Of a stretch of 64,000 nt of DNA, positions 47,628 to 56,191 are shown one piece after another. The stretch is from NCBI GenBank assembly GCA_903822435.1, contig CAIJPE010000378.1, forward strand, positions 46,243 through 110,242, written 5' to 3'. Both the position numbers and the translations under genes were made by a program. The notes beneath the pieces are model-generated. The model saw nothing but the letters and a program-made list of their open reading frames with translations, did no database searches and was not told the origin of the DNA. Every line of letters begins with the position of its first letter. Positions within the stretch are counted from its first letter, which is position 1. The DNA is from an uncultured beta proteobacterium (GTDB lineage: Bacteria > Pseudomonadota > Gammaproteobacteria > Burkholderiales > Burkholderiaceae_C).

Positions 47628-48578
47628 TCAACGGCCCCCCTTGCGCGAAAGTTGGTCCAGGGCTACCGCGCCAATCACCAGCACGCCGGTGACCAGCACC
47701 TGGTAGATCGACGACACGCCCGTCAGCGTGAGCCCGTTCCGGAACACGCCCACGATCAACGCACCCACCAGCGAGCCGACGACCATGCCGCGCCCGCCGA
47801 AGAGGCTGGTGCCGCCCAGCACCACCGCGGTGATGGCGTCCAGGTTCTCGGTCTGCCCGGCGTTGGGGTCGCCCACGCCGGTGCGGGCCACCGAGAGCAG
47901 CGAGGCCACGCCGTACAGCAGGCCTGCCAGCACGTACACGCCCAGCAGCACACCCCGTGTGGGGATGCCCACCAGCCGCGTGGCTTCGGCGTTGTTGCCC
48001 ACCGCGTACACGTGCCGCCCGGCCGCGGTTTCGCGCAGCACGAAGGCGGCCAGCGCATACAGGCCGAGCATCAGCACCGTGCCCCAGGCCACCTCGGTGC
48101 CGCCAACCGTGAAGGTGTTGCCCAGGGCCGTGAGCAGCGGCGGCAGGTCGGTGACGGTCTGCGAGTTGGAGTAGAGCTGGGTGATCGCAAAGGCGATGTT
48201 CAGCGTACCCAGCGTGACGATGAAGGGCGGCAGCTTCACCCGCGTGACCAGCAGCCCGTTGATCAACCCGAACAGCGCGGTGACCCCAAGGCCGCAGGCC
48301 ACGGCGAGCGCCGGGGGCATGTGGAGATCGGCGGCGAACTTGGCCATCACGATGCCGCCCAGCGCCATCACCATGCCGCACGACAAGTCGATGCCGGCGG
48401 TCAGGATGATCAGCGTCTGGCCGATGGCGATGACGCCCACCACCATCACCTGCTGCAGGATCAGGCTGAGGTTGCCACCGGTCAGGAATCGTTCACTCTG
48501 GCTGGCGAAGGCCGCGCAGGCCAGCGCCAGGGCGATGAAAGGGCCCAACGTGCCCAGGGAAGGCAGGCGCTTGTGCAT
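47628..48578 (-). CDS. frcC: Sugar ABC transporter permease (FrcC-like)
   Basis: Inner-membrane permease of 316 residues with eight to ten hydrophobic helices, in the ribose/fructose (BPD_transp_2) family. Recognisable segments are VMVVGVIAIGQTLIILTAGIDLSCGMVMALGG, GLINGLLVTRVKLPPFIVTLGTLNIAFAITQLYSN, YAVGNNAEATRLVGIPTRGVLLGVYVLAGL and LDAITAVVLGGTSLFGGRG. It stands between the binding protein and ATPase genes. Confidence 0.9.
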   Translation of the reverse strand: MHKRLPSLGTLGPFIALALACAAFASQSERFLTGGNLSLILQQVMVVGVIAIGQTLIILTAGIDLSCGMVMALGGIVMAKFAADLHMPPALAVACGLGVTALFGLINGLLVTRVKLPPFIVTLGTLNIAFAITQLYSNSQTVTDLPPLLTALGNTFTVGGTEVAWGTVLMLGLYALAAFVLRETAAGRHVYAVGNNAEATRLVGIPTRGVLLGVYVLAGLLYGVASLLSVARTGVGDPNAGQTENLDAITAVVLGGTSLFGGRGMVVGSLVGALIVGVFRNGLTLTGVSSIYQVLVTGVLVIGAVALDQLSRKGGR

Positions 48579-48644
48579 GAAGGTTCTCCATCTGACTGGC
48601 GGCCACGGGGCGCGGGCCGCACCGGGTGAGCCTCGCTGCTTGCC

Positions 48645-49682
48645 CTACTTCTTGCCCCAGCACAGGTCCAGGCCGGTCTTGACGTCCTTGCTCTCGACGC
48701 CGGCCAGGGGCGCGGCGGCGATCAGGGTCACGCCGGTGTCGGTGTAGCCGCTGGGCTTCTTGCCAGTCCGGGCATAGGCCACGCCCGCTTCCACCCCCAG
48801 GGCCGCCATCTTCAGCGGGTACTGCTGGCTGGTGGCGGCGATCTTGCCGTCGCCCAGGTCCCTGATACCCTGGCAGCCGCCATCGACGCTGACGATCACC
48901 ACGCCACCCTCGCCGCCCACCTTCTTGCCGGCCTTCTTCAAGGCGTTGTAGGCACCCGCCGCGGCCGGCTCGTTGATCGTGTAGACCACGTTCACGTCGG
49001 GCACCTTCTGCAGGCAGTTTTCCATCGCCGTCTGGCCCTTGGCCTGGTCCCCGAAGCTGTCGGCCATGCACGCCACCTCGGCCGTCTTGCCCAGATCGTT
49101 GCTCTTGGCATCGGGCGCGGCCAGGCCGAAACCCTTGAGGAATCCGTTGTGCCGCTGCGCACCCACCGGGTGCCCGGGGAACAGGTCGAGCGTGACGATC
49201 CTGGCGGGCTTGGCGCCCAGCGCCGCCTTGGCGTACTGGCCGATCAGCACGCCGGCCTTGTAGTTGTCGGTGGCGAACAGCGCGTCCGCGGCGTCGGCCG
49301 GGTCGGTGGGGCTGTCCAGTGCGATCACCAGCACGCCCTTGTCGCGCGCCTTCTTCAGGCTGGGCACGATGGCCTTGGCGTCGCCAGCCGTGATCAGGAT
49401 GGTCTTGGCCCCGGCCGCGATCATGTTTTCGAGCGCCGTCACCTGCCCGGCGTTGTCGCCGTCGGCCTTGCCCGCGCCGGTGAGCAACTTGGCGCCCTGG
49501 GCCTTGGCGGCTTCGGCGGCGCCTTCCTTCATCTTCACGAAGAAGGGATTGGTCTCGGTCTTGGTGATCAGGCCGATGACCGGCTGGCCCTGGGCGTGCA
49601 CGGCGGTGCCGGACAGCAACGCCAGGGCAAGGCTCAGGGCGGCGGGACCGCAGGCGGCCGGGCTGGGGAAGCGGATGCGCAT
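48645..49682 (-). CDS. frcB: Sugar ABC transporter substrate-binding protein (FrcB-like)
   Basis: Periplasmic sugar-binding protein of 345 residues, type I fold. A signal peptide (AALSLALALLSGTAVHAQG) precedes PVIGLITKTETNPFFVKMKEGA, the typical opening of fructose-binding FrcB. Other segments are NMIAAGAKTILITAGDAKAI, LVIALDSPTDP, ATDNYKAGVLIGQYAKAAL and VVYTINEPAAAGAYNALK. AGGAG lies 8-9 bases before the ATG. It heads the operon B-C-A-ROK on the minus strand; the divergent kinase is transcribed from the same intergenic region. Confidence 0.9.
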   Translation of the reverse strand: MRIRFPSPAACGPAALSLALALLSGTAVHAQGQPVIGLITKTETNPFFVKMKEGAAEAAKAQGAKLLTGAGKADGDNAGQVTALENMIAAGAKTILITAGDAKAIVPSLKKARDKGVLVIALDSPTDPADAADALFATDNYKAGVLIGQYAKAALGAKPARIVTLDLFPGHPVGAQRHNGFLKGFGLAAPDAKSNDLGKTAEVACMADSFGDQAKGQTAMENCLQKVPDVNVVYTINEPAAAGAYNALKKAGKKVGGEGGVVIVSVDGGCQGIRDLGDGKIAATSQQYPLKMAALGVEAGVAYARTGKKPSGYTDTGVTLIAAAPLAGVESKDVKTGLDLCWGKK

Positions 49683-49756
49683 GATGGTGTCTCCTGGTCG
49701 GGTTGCGCTGCCTCACCGGGCAGCTGCTGGAAACGGATTCTTCCTGTTTCAGATAA

Positions 49757-49779
49757 ATAAATCAACCGGAGTGATTAAT
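49757..49779. promoter_or_regulatory. Candidate ROK-regulator operator between frcB and the sugar kinase
   Basis: An A/T-rich dyad stands out from GC-rich surroundings. The core AATCA-N7-TGATT at 49760-49776 is perfect, and the 8-base arms ATAAATCA/TGATTAAT differ at one place. It lies 75-97 bases upstream of frcB and about 85-107 bases upstream of the kinase. ROK repressors bind A/T-rich dyads of this kind. It could also overlap a -10 element. Confidence 0.5.
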
Positions 49780-49863
49780 GGTTTTCCCCATTCCATGGCG
49801 CAGGCCGCAGCGCCATGCTCGCGAAGCGGCGGACTTGCGGCCGCATGGTCAGGAGACCCAGAC

Positions 49864-50787
49864 ATGATCGTGGTGTGCGGCGAGGCCTTGATGGACGTGT
49901 TCGAAGCGGGCGCCACGCCCACCGGCGTGATGCTGGACGCCCGGATCGGCGGCTCGCCCCTGAACGTGGCCATCGGCCTGGCGCGCCTGCAGCAGCCGGT
50001 GGCGTTCTTCGGCGGGGTATCCACCGGCTTCCTGGGTGACCGGCTGTGGGCCGCCCTGCAATCGGAAGGCGTGGATACAGGCTGCGCGGTGCGGCTTCCG
50101 GCGCCGTGCACGCTGGGCCTCGTGGGGCTGGATGCGGCGGGCGTGGCCAGCTATGCTTTCTACGGCCAGGGCACCGCCGACCGCCTTCTGCCGGTATCGG
50201 CCGTGGCCCGCGTGCCGCGGGCCGCGGCCTTCCAGTTCGGCTCCTATGCCATGGTGGTGGAGCCGGTGGCGGCCACGCAGCGGGCGCTCGTGGAGCGCGA
50301 ACACGCGCGCAGCCTGATCGCCTACGACATCAACGTCCGGCTGAACGTCGAGCCCGATCTGGACCGCTGGCGGCAGGCATTGGCGTGGATGCTGCCGCGC
50401 ACCCATCTGCTCAAGATGAGCGAGGAGGACCTGGCCCTGCTGTTTCCGGGCGAAGACCTCGAAACCCGGGTCGCGCAATGGCTGGCCGCCGGCGTGGCGC
50501 TGGTGGTGGTCACGCGGGGCGCTGCAGGCGCCTGGGCCTGGACACCCGGGCAGCGGCTGACGGTGCCGCCTGTCGCCACCGCGGTGGTGGACACCGTGGG
50601 CGCGGGCGACACCTTTCAGGCCGCGCTGCTCGCGGGCCTGGCCGAACGGAACCGCCTCAGCGCGGCTGGCGTGGGCGCGCTCGGCAGGACTGAGCTCGGG
50701 GCGGTGCTCGGCTTTGCGGCCAGTGCCGCCGCCATCACCTGCAGCCGGCGCGGCGCCGACCTGCCGCGGCGCCTCGACCTGCGCTGA
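49864..50787 (+). CDS. PfkB family carbohydrate kinase (fructokinase-like)
   Basis: Cytoplasmic sugar kinase of 307 residues. The opening MIVVCGEALMDVFEAG, the sugar-binding GGSPLNVAIGLARL and the C-terminal PfkB signature DTVGAGDTFQAALLAGL (anion hole GAGD with catalytic Asp) are intact. The ATG at 49864 is preceded by AGGAG at 8-12 bases. Divergent placement beside an Frc-type importer points to fructokinase, as FrcK is in rhizobia. Its TGA is directly followed by the end of purU on the other strand. Confidence 0.88.
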   Translation: MIVVCGEALMDVFEAGATPTGVMLDARIGGSPLNVAIGLARLQQPVAFFGGVSTGFLGDRLWAALQSEGVDTGCAVRLPAPCTLGLVGLDAAGVASYAFYGQGTADRLLPVSAVARVPRAAAFQFGSYAMVVEPVAATQRALVEREHARSLIAYDINVRLNVEPDLDRWRQALAWMLPRTHLLKMSEEDLALLFPGEDLETRVAQWLAAGVALVVVTRGAAGAWAWTPGQRLTVPPVATAVVDTVGAGDTFQAALLAGLAERNRLSAAGVGALGRTELGAVLGFAASAAAITCSRRGADLPRRLDLR

Positions 50788-51645
50788 TCAGGCGCCGGGC
50801 CCGAACACCACCGTGCGCTTGCCGTTGAGCAGCACGCGGTGTTCGGCGTGCCAATGCACCGCACGCGCCAGCACCACGTTCTCCACGTCCTTGCCGATGC
50901 GCACGAAGGCCTCGCCGCTCAGTCCGTGGCCGACACGCACGGTGTCCTGTTCGATGATCGGGCCTTCGTCCAGGTCGGCCGTCACGTAATGCGCGGTGGC
51001 GCCCACCACCTTGACGCCGCGCGCGTGGGCCTGGTGATAGGGCTTGGCACCCTTGAAGCTGGGCAGGAAGCTGTGGTGGATGTTGATGCAGCGGCCTTCC
51101 AGGGCTCGGCACAGATCGTCCGACAGCACTTGCATGTAGCGGGCCAGCACGGTCAGCGCCGCCCCGCTCTCGCGGATGACATCCAGGAAGCGCGCCTCCT
51201 GGGCCGCCTTGTCGCCCTGCATGGGCAGGTGGTGGTAAGGGATGCCGTACCAGTCCACCATGCGGCGCATGTCATCGTGGTTGGAGACCACACCCACCAC
51301 GTCGATGGGCAGCTCACCGGAATGCCAGCGGTTGAGCAGGTGGTTCAGGCAGTGGCCGTGCTTGCTGACGGCCAGCAGCACCTTCATGCGCTCATCGGCC
51401 GGTTGCAGCGACAGCTCCATGGCAAAGCGCCGCACCACCGGAGCCATCACCTCGCCGAACTCCTCACGCGTGGTGAAGCGGGTGCCCGTGGGGCGGAACA
51501 CCGTGCGCATGAAGAACAGGCCGGTGTCTTCATCGCCGTAGTGCGAAGACTCGGTGATGAAGGCATCGGCCGCGGCCAGGGCCGAGGCGACGGCGGCCAC
51601 GATGCCGACGGCGTCCTGGCAACGGATGGTCAGGATGTAGGACAT
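50788..51645 (-). CDS. purU: Formyltetrahydrofolate deformylase
   Basis: Cytoplasmic enzyme of 285 residues that hydrolyses 10-formyltetrahydrofolate to formate and tetrahydrofolate. An ACT-type regulatory domain opens the protein (MSYILTIRCQDAVGIVAAVASAL). The catalytic formyltransferase-like domain has MKVLLAVSKHGHCLNHLLNRW, GVVSNHDDMRRMVDWYGIPYHHLP and INIHHSFLPSFKGAKPYHQA (Asn-His active site), then YVTADLDEGPIIEQD. The ATG at 51645 is the start of the ACT domain. It abuts the convergent sugar kinase with no gap. Confidence 0.93.
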   Translation of the reverse strand: MSYILTIRCQDAVGIVAAVASALAAADAFITESSHYGDEDTGLFFMRTVFRPTGTRFTTREEFGEVMAPVVRRFAMELSLQPADERMKVLLAVSKHGHCLNHLLNRWHSGELPIDVVGVVSNHDDMRRMVDWYGIPYHHLPMQGDKAAQEARFLDVIRESGAALTVLARYMQVLSDDLCRALEGRCINIHHSFLPSFKGAKPYHQAHARGVKVVGATAHYVTADLDEGPIIEQDTVRVGHGLSGEAFVRIGKDVENVVLARAVHWHAEHRVLLNGKRTVVFGPGA

Positions 51646-51725
51646 GGACAAAAGGCTGGAAAGGCTGCAAACCCAGCCCATCGGGGCCGGGGGGGGTTGC
51701 AGTTTCTCACGGGGTGCGGCGCGCT

Positions 51726-52772
51726 TCAGCCGCGCTGCGCGTCGGCCAGTTGCCTGCGACGGGCATCGCCCTGGCGTTCGAACATCCAACCCGGGTACTC
51801 GGCAGGCAGGCGGCTGACAGCGTCGAGCCCGGCGAGCTCTTCGACACTCAGGGTCACGGTGGTGGCGGCCAGGTTGTCGGCCAGTTGGTCCGGCCGCTTG
51901 GCGCCCACGATCACGCTGGTGACCACGGGCTGGTGGAGCAGCCAGGCCAGCGCGATCTGCGCCACCGAGACACCGCGGGCCGCGGCCATCGACTTCATGG
52001 TGTCGATGCAGTCGTAGGCCCGGCTGCGGTGGACGGGCGGGAAGTCGAACGAGGTCCGCCGGTTGCCGGCCTCGCCCGGCACGTCGCGGCCGAACTTGCC
52101 GCTGAGCAGGCCGCCGGCCAGCGGGCTCCACACCATGAGACCGAGGCCTTCGCTGGCCAGCATGGGCACCAGCTCCCGCTCCAGGTCGCGGCCAGCCACG
52201 GTGTAGTAGGCCTGCAGCGACTCGAAGCGCGACAAGCCCAGGCGTTCGGCAATGCCCAGCGCCTTGACGATCTGCCAGGCCGCCCAGTTCGAGACCCCCA
52301 CGTACCGCACATGGCCGTGGCGCACCAGTTGGTCCAGCGCCTGCACCGTCTCTTCGATCGGCGTGGCCGGGTCGAAGCCGTGGATCTGGTACAGGTCGAT
52401 ATGGTCCAGCTGCAAGCGCCGCAGGCTGGCCTTCACACCGTCCAGGATGTGGCTGCGCGAATTGCCGCGCGTGTTGGCGCCCGAGCCGGTTTCGCCGAAG
52501 ACCTTGGTGGCGATAACCACGTTCTCGCGCGGGATCTTCAGGTTCTTCAGCGCCTGCCCGGTGATCTGCTCGGACGCACCGCCGGCATAGACGTCGGCGG
52601 TGTCGATGAAATTGATGCCGGCGTCGACGGCCTGGCCGACCAGGCGCTCGGCTTCCGACTGCTGCAGGCTGCCGATCTGCGCCCACATGCCGGCGCTGCC
52701 GCCGAAGGTCATGGTGCCCAGGCACAGCTCCGAGACGAAGAGGCCGGTGCGGCCGAGGGGTTTGGTGCGCAT
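51726..52772 (-). CDS. Aldo/keto reductase
   Basis: NADPH-dependent reductase of 348 residues with the (beta/alpha)8 fold. The opening MRTKPLGRTGLFVSELCLGTMTFG is typical. The catalytic tetrad is visible: Asp and Tyr in FIDTADVYAGG, Lys in VVIATKVFG and His in DLYQIHGFDPATP. The end of the barrel has QIALAWLLHQPVVTSVIVGAKRP. It resembles the YajO/Tas-type group; the substrate is unknown. The gene lies 80 bases upstream of purU on the same strand. Confidence 0.9.
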   Translation of the reverse strand: MRTKPLGRTGLFVSELCLGTMTFGGSAGMWAQIGSLQQSEAERLVGQAVDAGINFIDTADVYAGGASEQITGQALKNLKIPRENVVIATKVFGETGSGANTRGNSRSHILDGVKASLRRLQLDHIDLYQIHGFDPATPIEETVQALDQLVRHGHVRYVGVSNWAAWQIVKALGIAERLGLSRFESLQAYYTVAGRDLERELVPMLASEGLGLMVWSPLAGGLLSGKFGRDVPGEAGNRRTSFDFPPVHRSRAYDCIDTMKSMAAARGVSVAQIALAWLLHQPVVTSVIVGAKRPDQLADNLAATTVTLSVEELAGLDAVSRLPAEYPGWMFERQGDARRRQLADAQRG

Positions 52773-53277
52773 GGTGAAAACTCCAGGATGGTCAACGGTT
52801 GATCATGCCCCCAACCCGTGCCATCGATCCGGGCAGGGGCACGAATCGATGCAAGCGCTGCTGTCGGCAGGCCGCACGGGGTGGCACATCCATGGCGTGG
52901 CCGCTTTCGGCACAGGCGCCCGCCTGATGCAGCGGACCGCCCGCCGCTTCGGCAGGAATTCCGCTTGGACGAAAGCCTTCTCGAAGGCCGGATGCGGCCC
53001 GTCGGCGCCACGTGCTTAGGGCACAGGCTCGCCGCGACTCGACGCCGTCCCCCGGTGCAACGGCGATGTCGATCTTCGACTCGAAATCGAAATCGACGCG
53101 GCCACGGTCGCCGACACTCACGCCAAAGGGCAGCCTCCGGGCATGGTCAACCCATGGACCCGGGCCCTGCCGCGTGAGCACCGCGTGGTGGCGGCGGTTG
53201 GATCACCACTGCATCCAGGGCACCGTGGCCCTGGCATGGCTCATGGCAGTTGGCACCGGGCCCCTCGTCTCACGGCA
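52773..53277. other. Intergenic region of 505 bases without a convincing gene
   Basis: Open frames exist on both strands because of the high GC content, but their translations are arginine/proline-rich and show no domain. No terminator or repeat was recognised. A TGGCAC-containing match to the sigma-54 consensus at 52882-52897 points toward no gene and is treated as chance. Confidence 0.6.
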
Positions 53278-54102
53278 TCAGATCTCGGTCTCGAGGATGG
53301 TGCTGCCGGCCCAGTATCCGCTACGGCCATAGTGCCGGTACAGATTCAACTCCTGGTCACGGCCCCACTCGTGGGGCGAGTCGTAGGGCGGTGCGTTCTT
53401 GATCGACTCCCGGGTCAGGTCCACGGACACGGTCTTGTCGGACCAGTGCACGCCCTTGATCCACGGCGGTGCGATCAGCACCTTGTGGCCCATCCACCAG
53501 TTGCTCGTGTCGACGACGAGGTAGCGGATGGCCCAGGTCTCGTCATCGACCAGGAAGCCCGAGACATGGCCGATCTCGCCATCGGTCGCCTGGATGTGGT
53601 AGCCCGTGACGGCATTGCAACTGCGCAGGTGCGGGTCGTCGTTGCGATGGCGGGCGCGTTCGTCGCGCAGATAGGCTTCCATTTGCCGCTCGCGTTCGGC
53701 GCGATCCACGCCGTAACCCACCGCATACCCGGGCACCATTTCATACGGGTACAGCCCTTCGCCCCACATGCCGCCGCCGCCCCAGTAGGCAGGGTAGCCG
53801 TAGTACCCCAGGTACTGCTCTTCGTTCTGCCGCGAAACCGGCTTGTCGGTGTCGATGTCGGGGCTGTTCTTGACCTGCTCCCTGGTGATGGTGACCGGCA
53901 GCGTACGCTCCTGCCAGTTCGGATGGTGGACCGAGATGGGCGAGATCAGCACCTTGCGGCTCGACAGCCAAGTGCCGGCATCCACCAGGAAGTACCGAAC
54001 CACCCAGGCATCGTCCTCGAAGTAGAAGTCCTTGACCTTCCCGATCTCGCCATCGGTGGCGCTGAGCTTGTAGCTCTCGAGGTCTTTCAGGTTGCGCAGC
54101 AT
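53278..54102 (-). CDS. Two-PRC-barrel protein
   Basis: Protein of 274 residues with two PRC-barrel domains. The first is LESYKLSATDGEIGKVKDFYFEDDAWVVRYFLVD, the second GYHIQATDGEIGHVSGFLVDDETWAIRYLVVD. Each is followed by a matching strand (SSRKVLISP; GHKVLIAP). Between them lies a Tyr/Gly/Trp-rich stretch (YGYPAYWGGGGMWGEG). The ATG at 54102 begins MLRNLKDLESYKL, the normal opening. Such proteins are common next to stress genes in betaproteobacteria; their molecular role is not known. No signal peptide. Confidence 0.88.
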   Translation of the reverse strand: MLRNLKDLESYKLSATDGEIGKVKDFYFEDDAWVVRYFLVDAGTWLSSRKVLISPISVHHPNWQERTLPVTITREQVKNSPDIDTDKPVSRQNEEQYLGYYGYPAYWGGGGMWGEGLYPYEMVPGYAVGYGVDRAERERQMEAYLRDERARHRNDDPHLRSCNAVTGYHIQATDGEIGHVSGFLVDDETWAIRYLVVDTSNWWMGHKVLIAPPWIKGVHWSDKTVSVDLTRESIKNAPPYDSPHEWGRDQELNLYRHYGRSGYWAGSTILETEI

Positions 54103-54382
54103 CAGAGGTATTCCTTCGAGGTTGCCGGCGGGCCCGCATCAAGGGATGCGTCCAAGGACGGCGGATGGATGGGACTTCGCGTACGGGGTGTTGTACACAG
54201 AGACGAACTGCACCACCCAGGCCATTGCGCGGCAGGGTGATCGCCCGATGACTCTGCTCTCGCAGCACCGTCAACGTCTGTTCGTTGCCGCACCACCACC
54301 GCAACACCCAGGCGATGCCCCAGGTCCCGGGTGAACGCCGCTTCCGCGCCGATGGCCGTGCTGGTGCCAGCAAGCCGGCATG
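54103..54382. other. Intergenic region, no gene recognised
   Basis: 280 bases between the PRC-barrel gene and the broken DUF6544-like gene. A 27-codon minus-strand frame (from about 54225) reads AWVVQFVSVYNTPYAK and then soon stops; it has protein-like composition but no ribosome site and may be a remnant. Confidence 0.4.
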
Positions 54383-54993
54383 TCACGGTGAGAACTCGAA
54401 CGTCAGCGAACGGACCGTGCCGATGAAGTAGGGCCTGCGCCCCTCGGGTCGCATCCAGGCCACCTCGCCCGTGAAGGGCACCTGCACGCTGTCCCGCGTC
54501 TGGTAGTTCGACCAGAGGCCTTCCCAGGGCGCCATGACCGTCATGTCGCCCACCATGCTGCCCCGTGACTCGGCGCGGAACGAACCGCTGAGACCGGCAG
54601 CGTCGAACCTGAAAAGCAGGGTCAGGCTGATCGGGCCATCCACCACCGTGGCGTTGGCCGAGTGGTCATCGACCGCTTCCCCGCGCACGCCCTGGCTGTG
54701 CCGGCGATGTCGATCGTGACGGCGCTGATGAGGGGCTGGCCGTCCTTGAGTACGGCGCGGAAGTAGCGCTGCACCGGCGCCGGCAGCCCTTCGAGTTCCC
54801 GCGCGTGGTAACGTGCCGGCGGCATGGCGCCGTTCTGGCGGCCGCCCTGACTGCGATCGCTCCGGCGCGCTTCCAGCTTGCCCTCGAGCGTCCGCATGGC
54901 ACCTGCCCAGCGGCGATCCGCGCAGGCAGTCAAGCCAACGGCAGCGACAGCCAGCATGCACAGCATCAACCCGAGCCAGAGCAGCCAGGTCAT
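54383..54993 (-). pseudogene. DUF6544-like gene broken by an internal deletion and frameshift
   Basis: The N-terminal part (from ATG 54993) has a membrane segment LLWLGLMLCMLAVAAVGLTAC and reads LEGLPAPVQRYFRAVLKDGQPLISAVTIDIAGTA. From about 54698 the family-like reading moves to another frame: SQGVRGEAVDDHSANATVVDG and on through MAPWEGLWSNYQTRD and GEVAWMRPEGRRPYFIG to FEFSP at 54383. From my memory of this family the two parts are normally separated by roughly 95-105 residues (with a FVWD-type core and a WYPTALLP-like segment), which are missing here. Neither frame alone encodes a complete protein, so I call it a pseudogene. A sequencing error alone would not explain the missing core. Confidence 0.7.
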
Positions 54994-55063
54994 GTGGACT
55001 CCCCCGGTTCGGCGCGCCGGGATTCAGCCCATCACAGACTCGATCCTTGAAGCAGGGGTTGGC

Positions 55064-55231
55064 TCACCGTGCACCCTTGTGATCCTTCTGACCTGTGTTC
55101 TTGTGCCGGCCCAGCACTTCGATCGGCTCGGCTGGCGGCAACTGGGGCTTGGTTGGTGTGGGAGCCGGGGGGCGGCGCAGGGCGGGCGTCGAGACCGGAA
55201 GTTGATTCTGCTGGGGCGTCTTTTGGGACAT
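55064..55231 (-). CDS. Very small basic protein of unknown function (55 residues)
   Basis: ATG at 55231 with ACAGGAG ending 6 bases upstream, which is one of the better ribosome sites in the window. The product begins MSQKTPQQNQLPVSTPALRR, is proline-rich in the middle (PPAPTPTKPQLPPAEP) and ends in a basic tail, EVLGRHKNTGQKDHKGAR. It has no membrane segment or cysteine. A low-complexity linker and basic end could suggest nucleic-acid or protein binding, but this is a guess. The broken DUF6544-like gene lies 70 bases downstream on the same strand. Confidence 0.6.
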   Translation of the reverse strand: MSQKTPQQNQLPVSTPALRRPPAPTPTKPQLPPAEPIEVLGRHKNTGQKDHKGAR

Positions 55232-55486
55232 TCGGAACTCCTGTAGGCCAGGGCTTCAAGCCGTGTTGAATCGACTGCGCCCAGATGAACAGCGTACGCA
55301 CAACGCGCCCTTCAAACGGTACGGCAGCGAACACCCGCGACGTGAAGCCTCTCGTCGGCGCGAGTTCGGCGTCGCACAGACCGGACAGCTCGGGCAGCGC
55401 AGGCTCACGCGGCGCATCGCCCTGAACCTCGGCGCGGCGCACCAATTCTCCAACCACACCGGGTGCCGAGCCCACAAGGACGGGTC

Positions 55487-55708
55487 ATGGATATCACGAC
55501 ACATCGCGCACGCATCACAGGACCGGTTGCTTACGTATCTGGCAGCGGTCGAAGGCAGAACATTCCCATCGGCCCTTGCCTCGTCGAGAGCCTGGGCGGG
55601 CCGTCGATCGACATCATCTGGGGCGCGCGCGGACAGAGTTCGGTCGCGCTACCTGTCGAAGCGATCGAAGCAGCCCAGCATCAAGGGCACTTGGTGTTGT
55701 TGGACTGA
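55487..55708 (+). CDS. Small conserved-looking hypothetical protein (73 residues)
   Basis: ATG at 55487 with AAGGA 6-7 bases upstream. The product opens MDITTHRARITGPVAYVSGS and contains IPIGPCLVESL, IDIIWGARGQSSVALPVEAI and HLVLLD at its end. It is a mixed beta/alpha single-domain pattern with one cysteine and no signal. I believe similar proteins occur in other Burkholderiales near stress genes, but I cannot give a function. Confidence 0.65.
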   Translation: MDITTHRARITGPVAYVSGSGRRQNIPIGPCLVESLGGPSIDIIWGARGQSSVALPVEAIEAAQHQGHLVLLD

Positions 55709-55793
55709 GACCGGGCCGGGCAACGGGCCGCAGCAGGTCGGATGGCGCCGGGCCGCCTCACAGACCGCCGTTGCAGCCCGAGAGGGCAACACC

Positions 55794-56054
55794 TCAACGC
55801 CAGGCCCCGCCCCGTCGAGCGAACAACTCGCGCCAGCCTGCCTCATGCAACTCCACGCCATACAGGGTTGCGGCGGCTTCGATGCGGCGCCAGGCGGCGT
55901 CGCGCTCGTCGTCGCTCACACCCTGAACCTGATCGAAGCGAGCGATGGCGTTGCGCACGTGGCTGGCGTTTTCCAGAGGCTCCTTGCGTTGCTCAGGAAA
56001 CGCGAACTGCCTGGCGGGAAGGGCATTTCGTTCTTGCGTGGACAGCCTGGTCAT
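55794..56054 (-). CDS. DUF6582-like small protein
   Basis: Protein of 86 residues: MTRLSTQERNALPARQFAFP, then RKEPLENASHVRNAIARFDQV and SDDERDAAWRRIEAAATLYGVEL. The pattern 'LPxxxFAFPxxRKxPLxxxxHVRNAxARF' is the one I associate with DUF6582, where the segment pairs a short strand with two helices. AAAGGA sits 7-8 bases before the ATG at 56054. No function is known. Confidence 0.75.
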   Translation of the reverse strand: MTRLSTQERNALPARQFAFPEQRKEPLENASHVRNAIARFDQVQGVSDDERDAAWRRIEAAATLYGVELHEAGWRELFARRGGAWR

Positions 56055-56191
56055 GAGCGGTTCCTTTCATTCCATCCATGGGTACAAGTAATTGAGCCAC
56101 TGCTGCTGTCTCTCGTCGGTCTGTCGCCGCACAGACGTTCGGGACGTGACCACGCTACCTTTCTCTTCCACGTCTAGAGCGAGTCCATCGG

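Noticed and set aside
52882..52897. Sigma-54-like site TGGCACATCCATGGCG with GG-N10-GC spacing
   Set aside because: The -12 part is TGGC instead of TTGC and no plus-strand gene follows; the next gene is on the other strand. Treated as chance.
52792..53181. Open frames on both strands between the aldo/keto reductase and the PRC-barrel gene
   Set aside because: Arg/Pro-rich composition, no ribosome site and no domain; probably non-coding.
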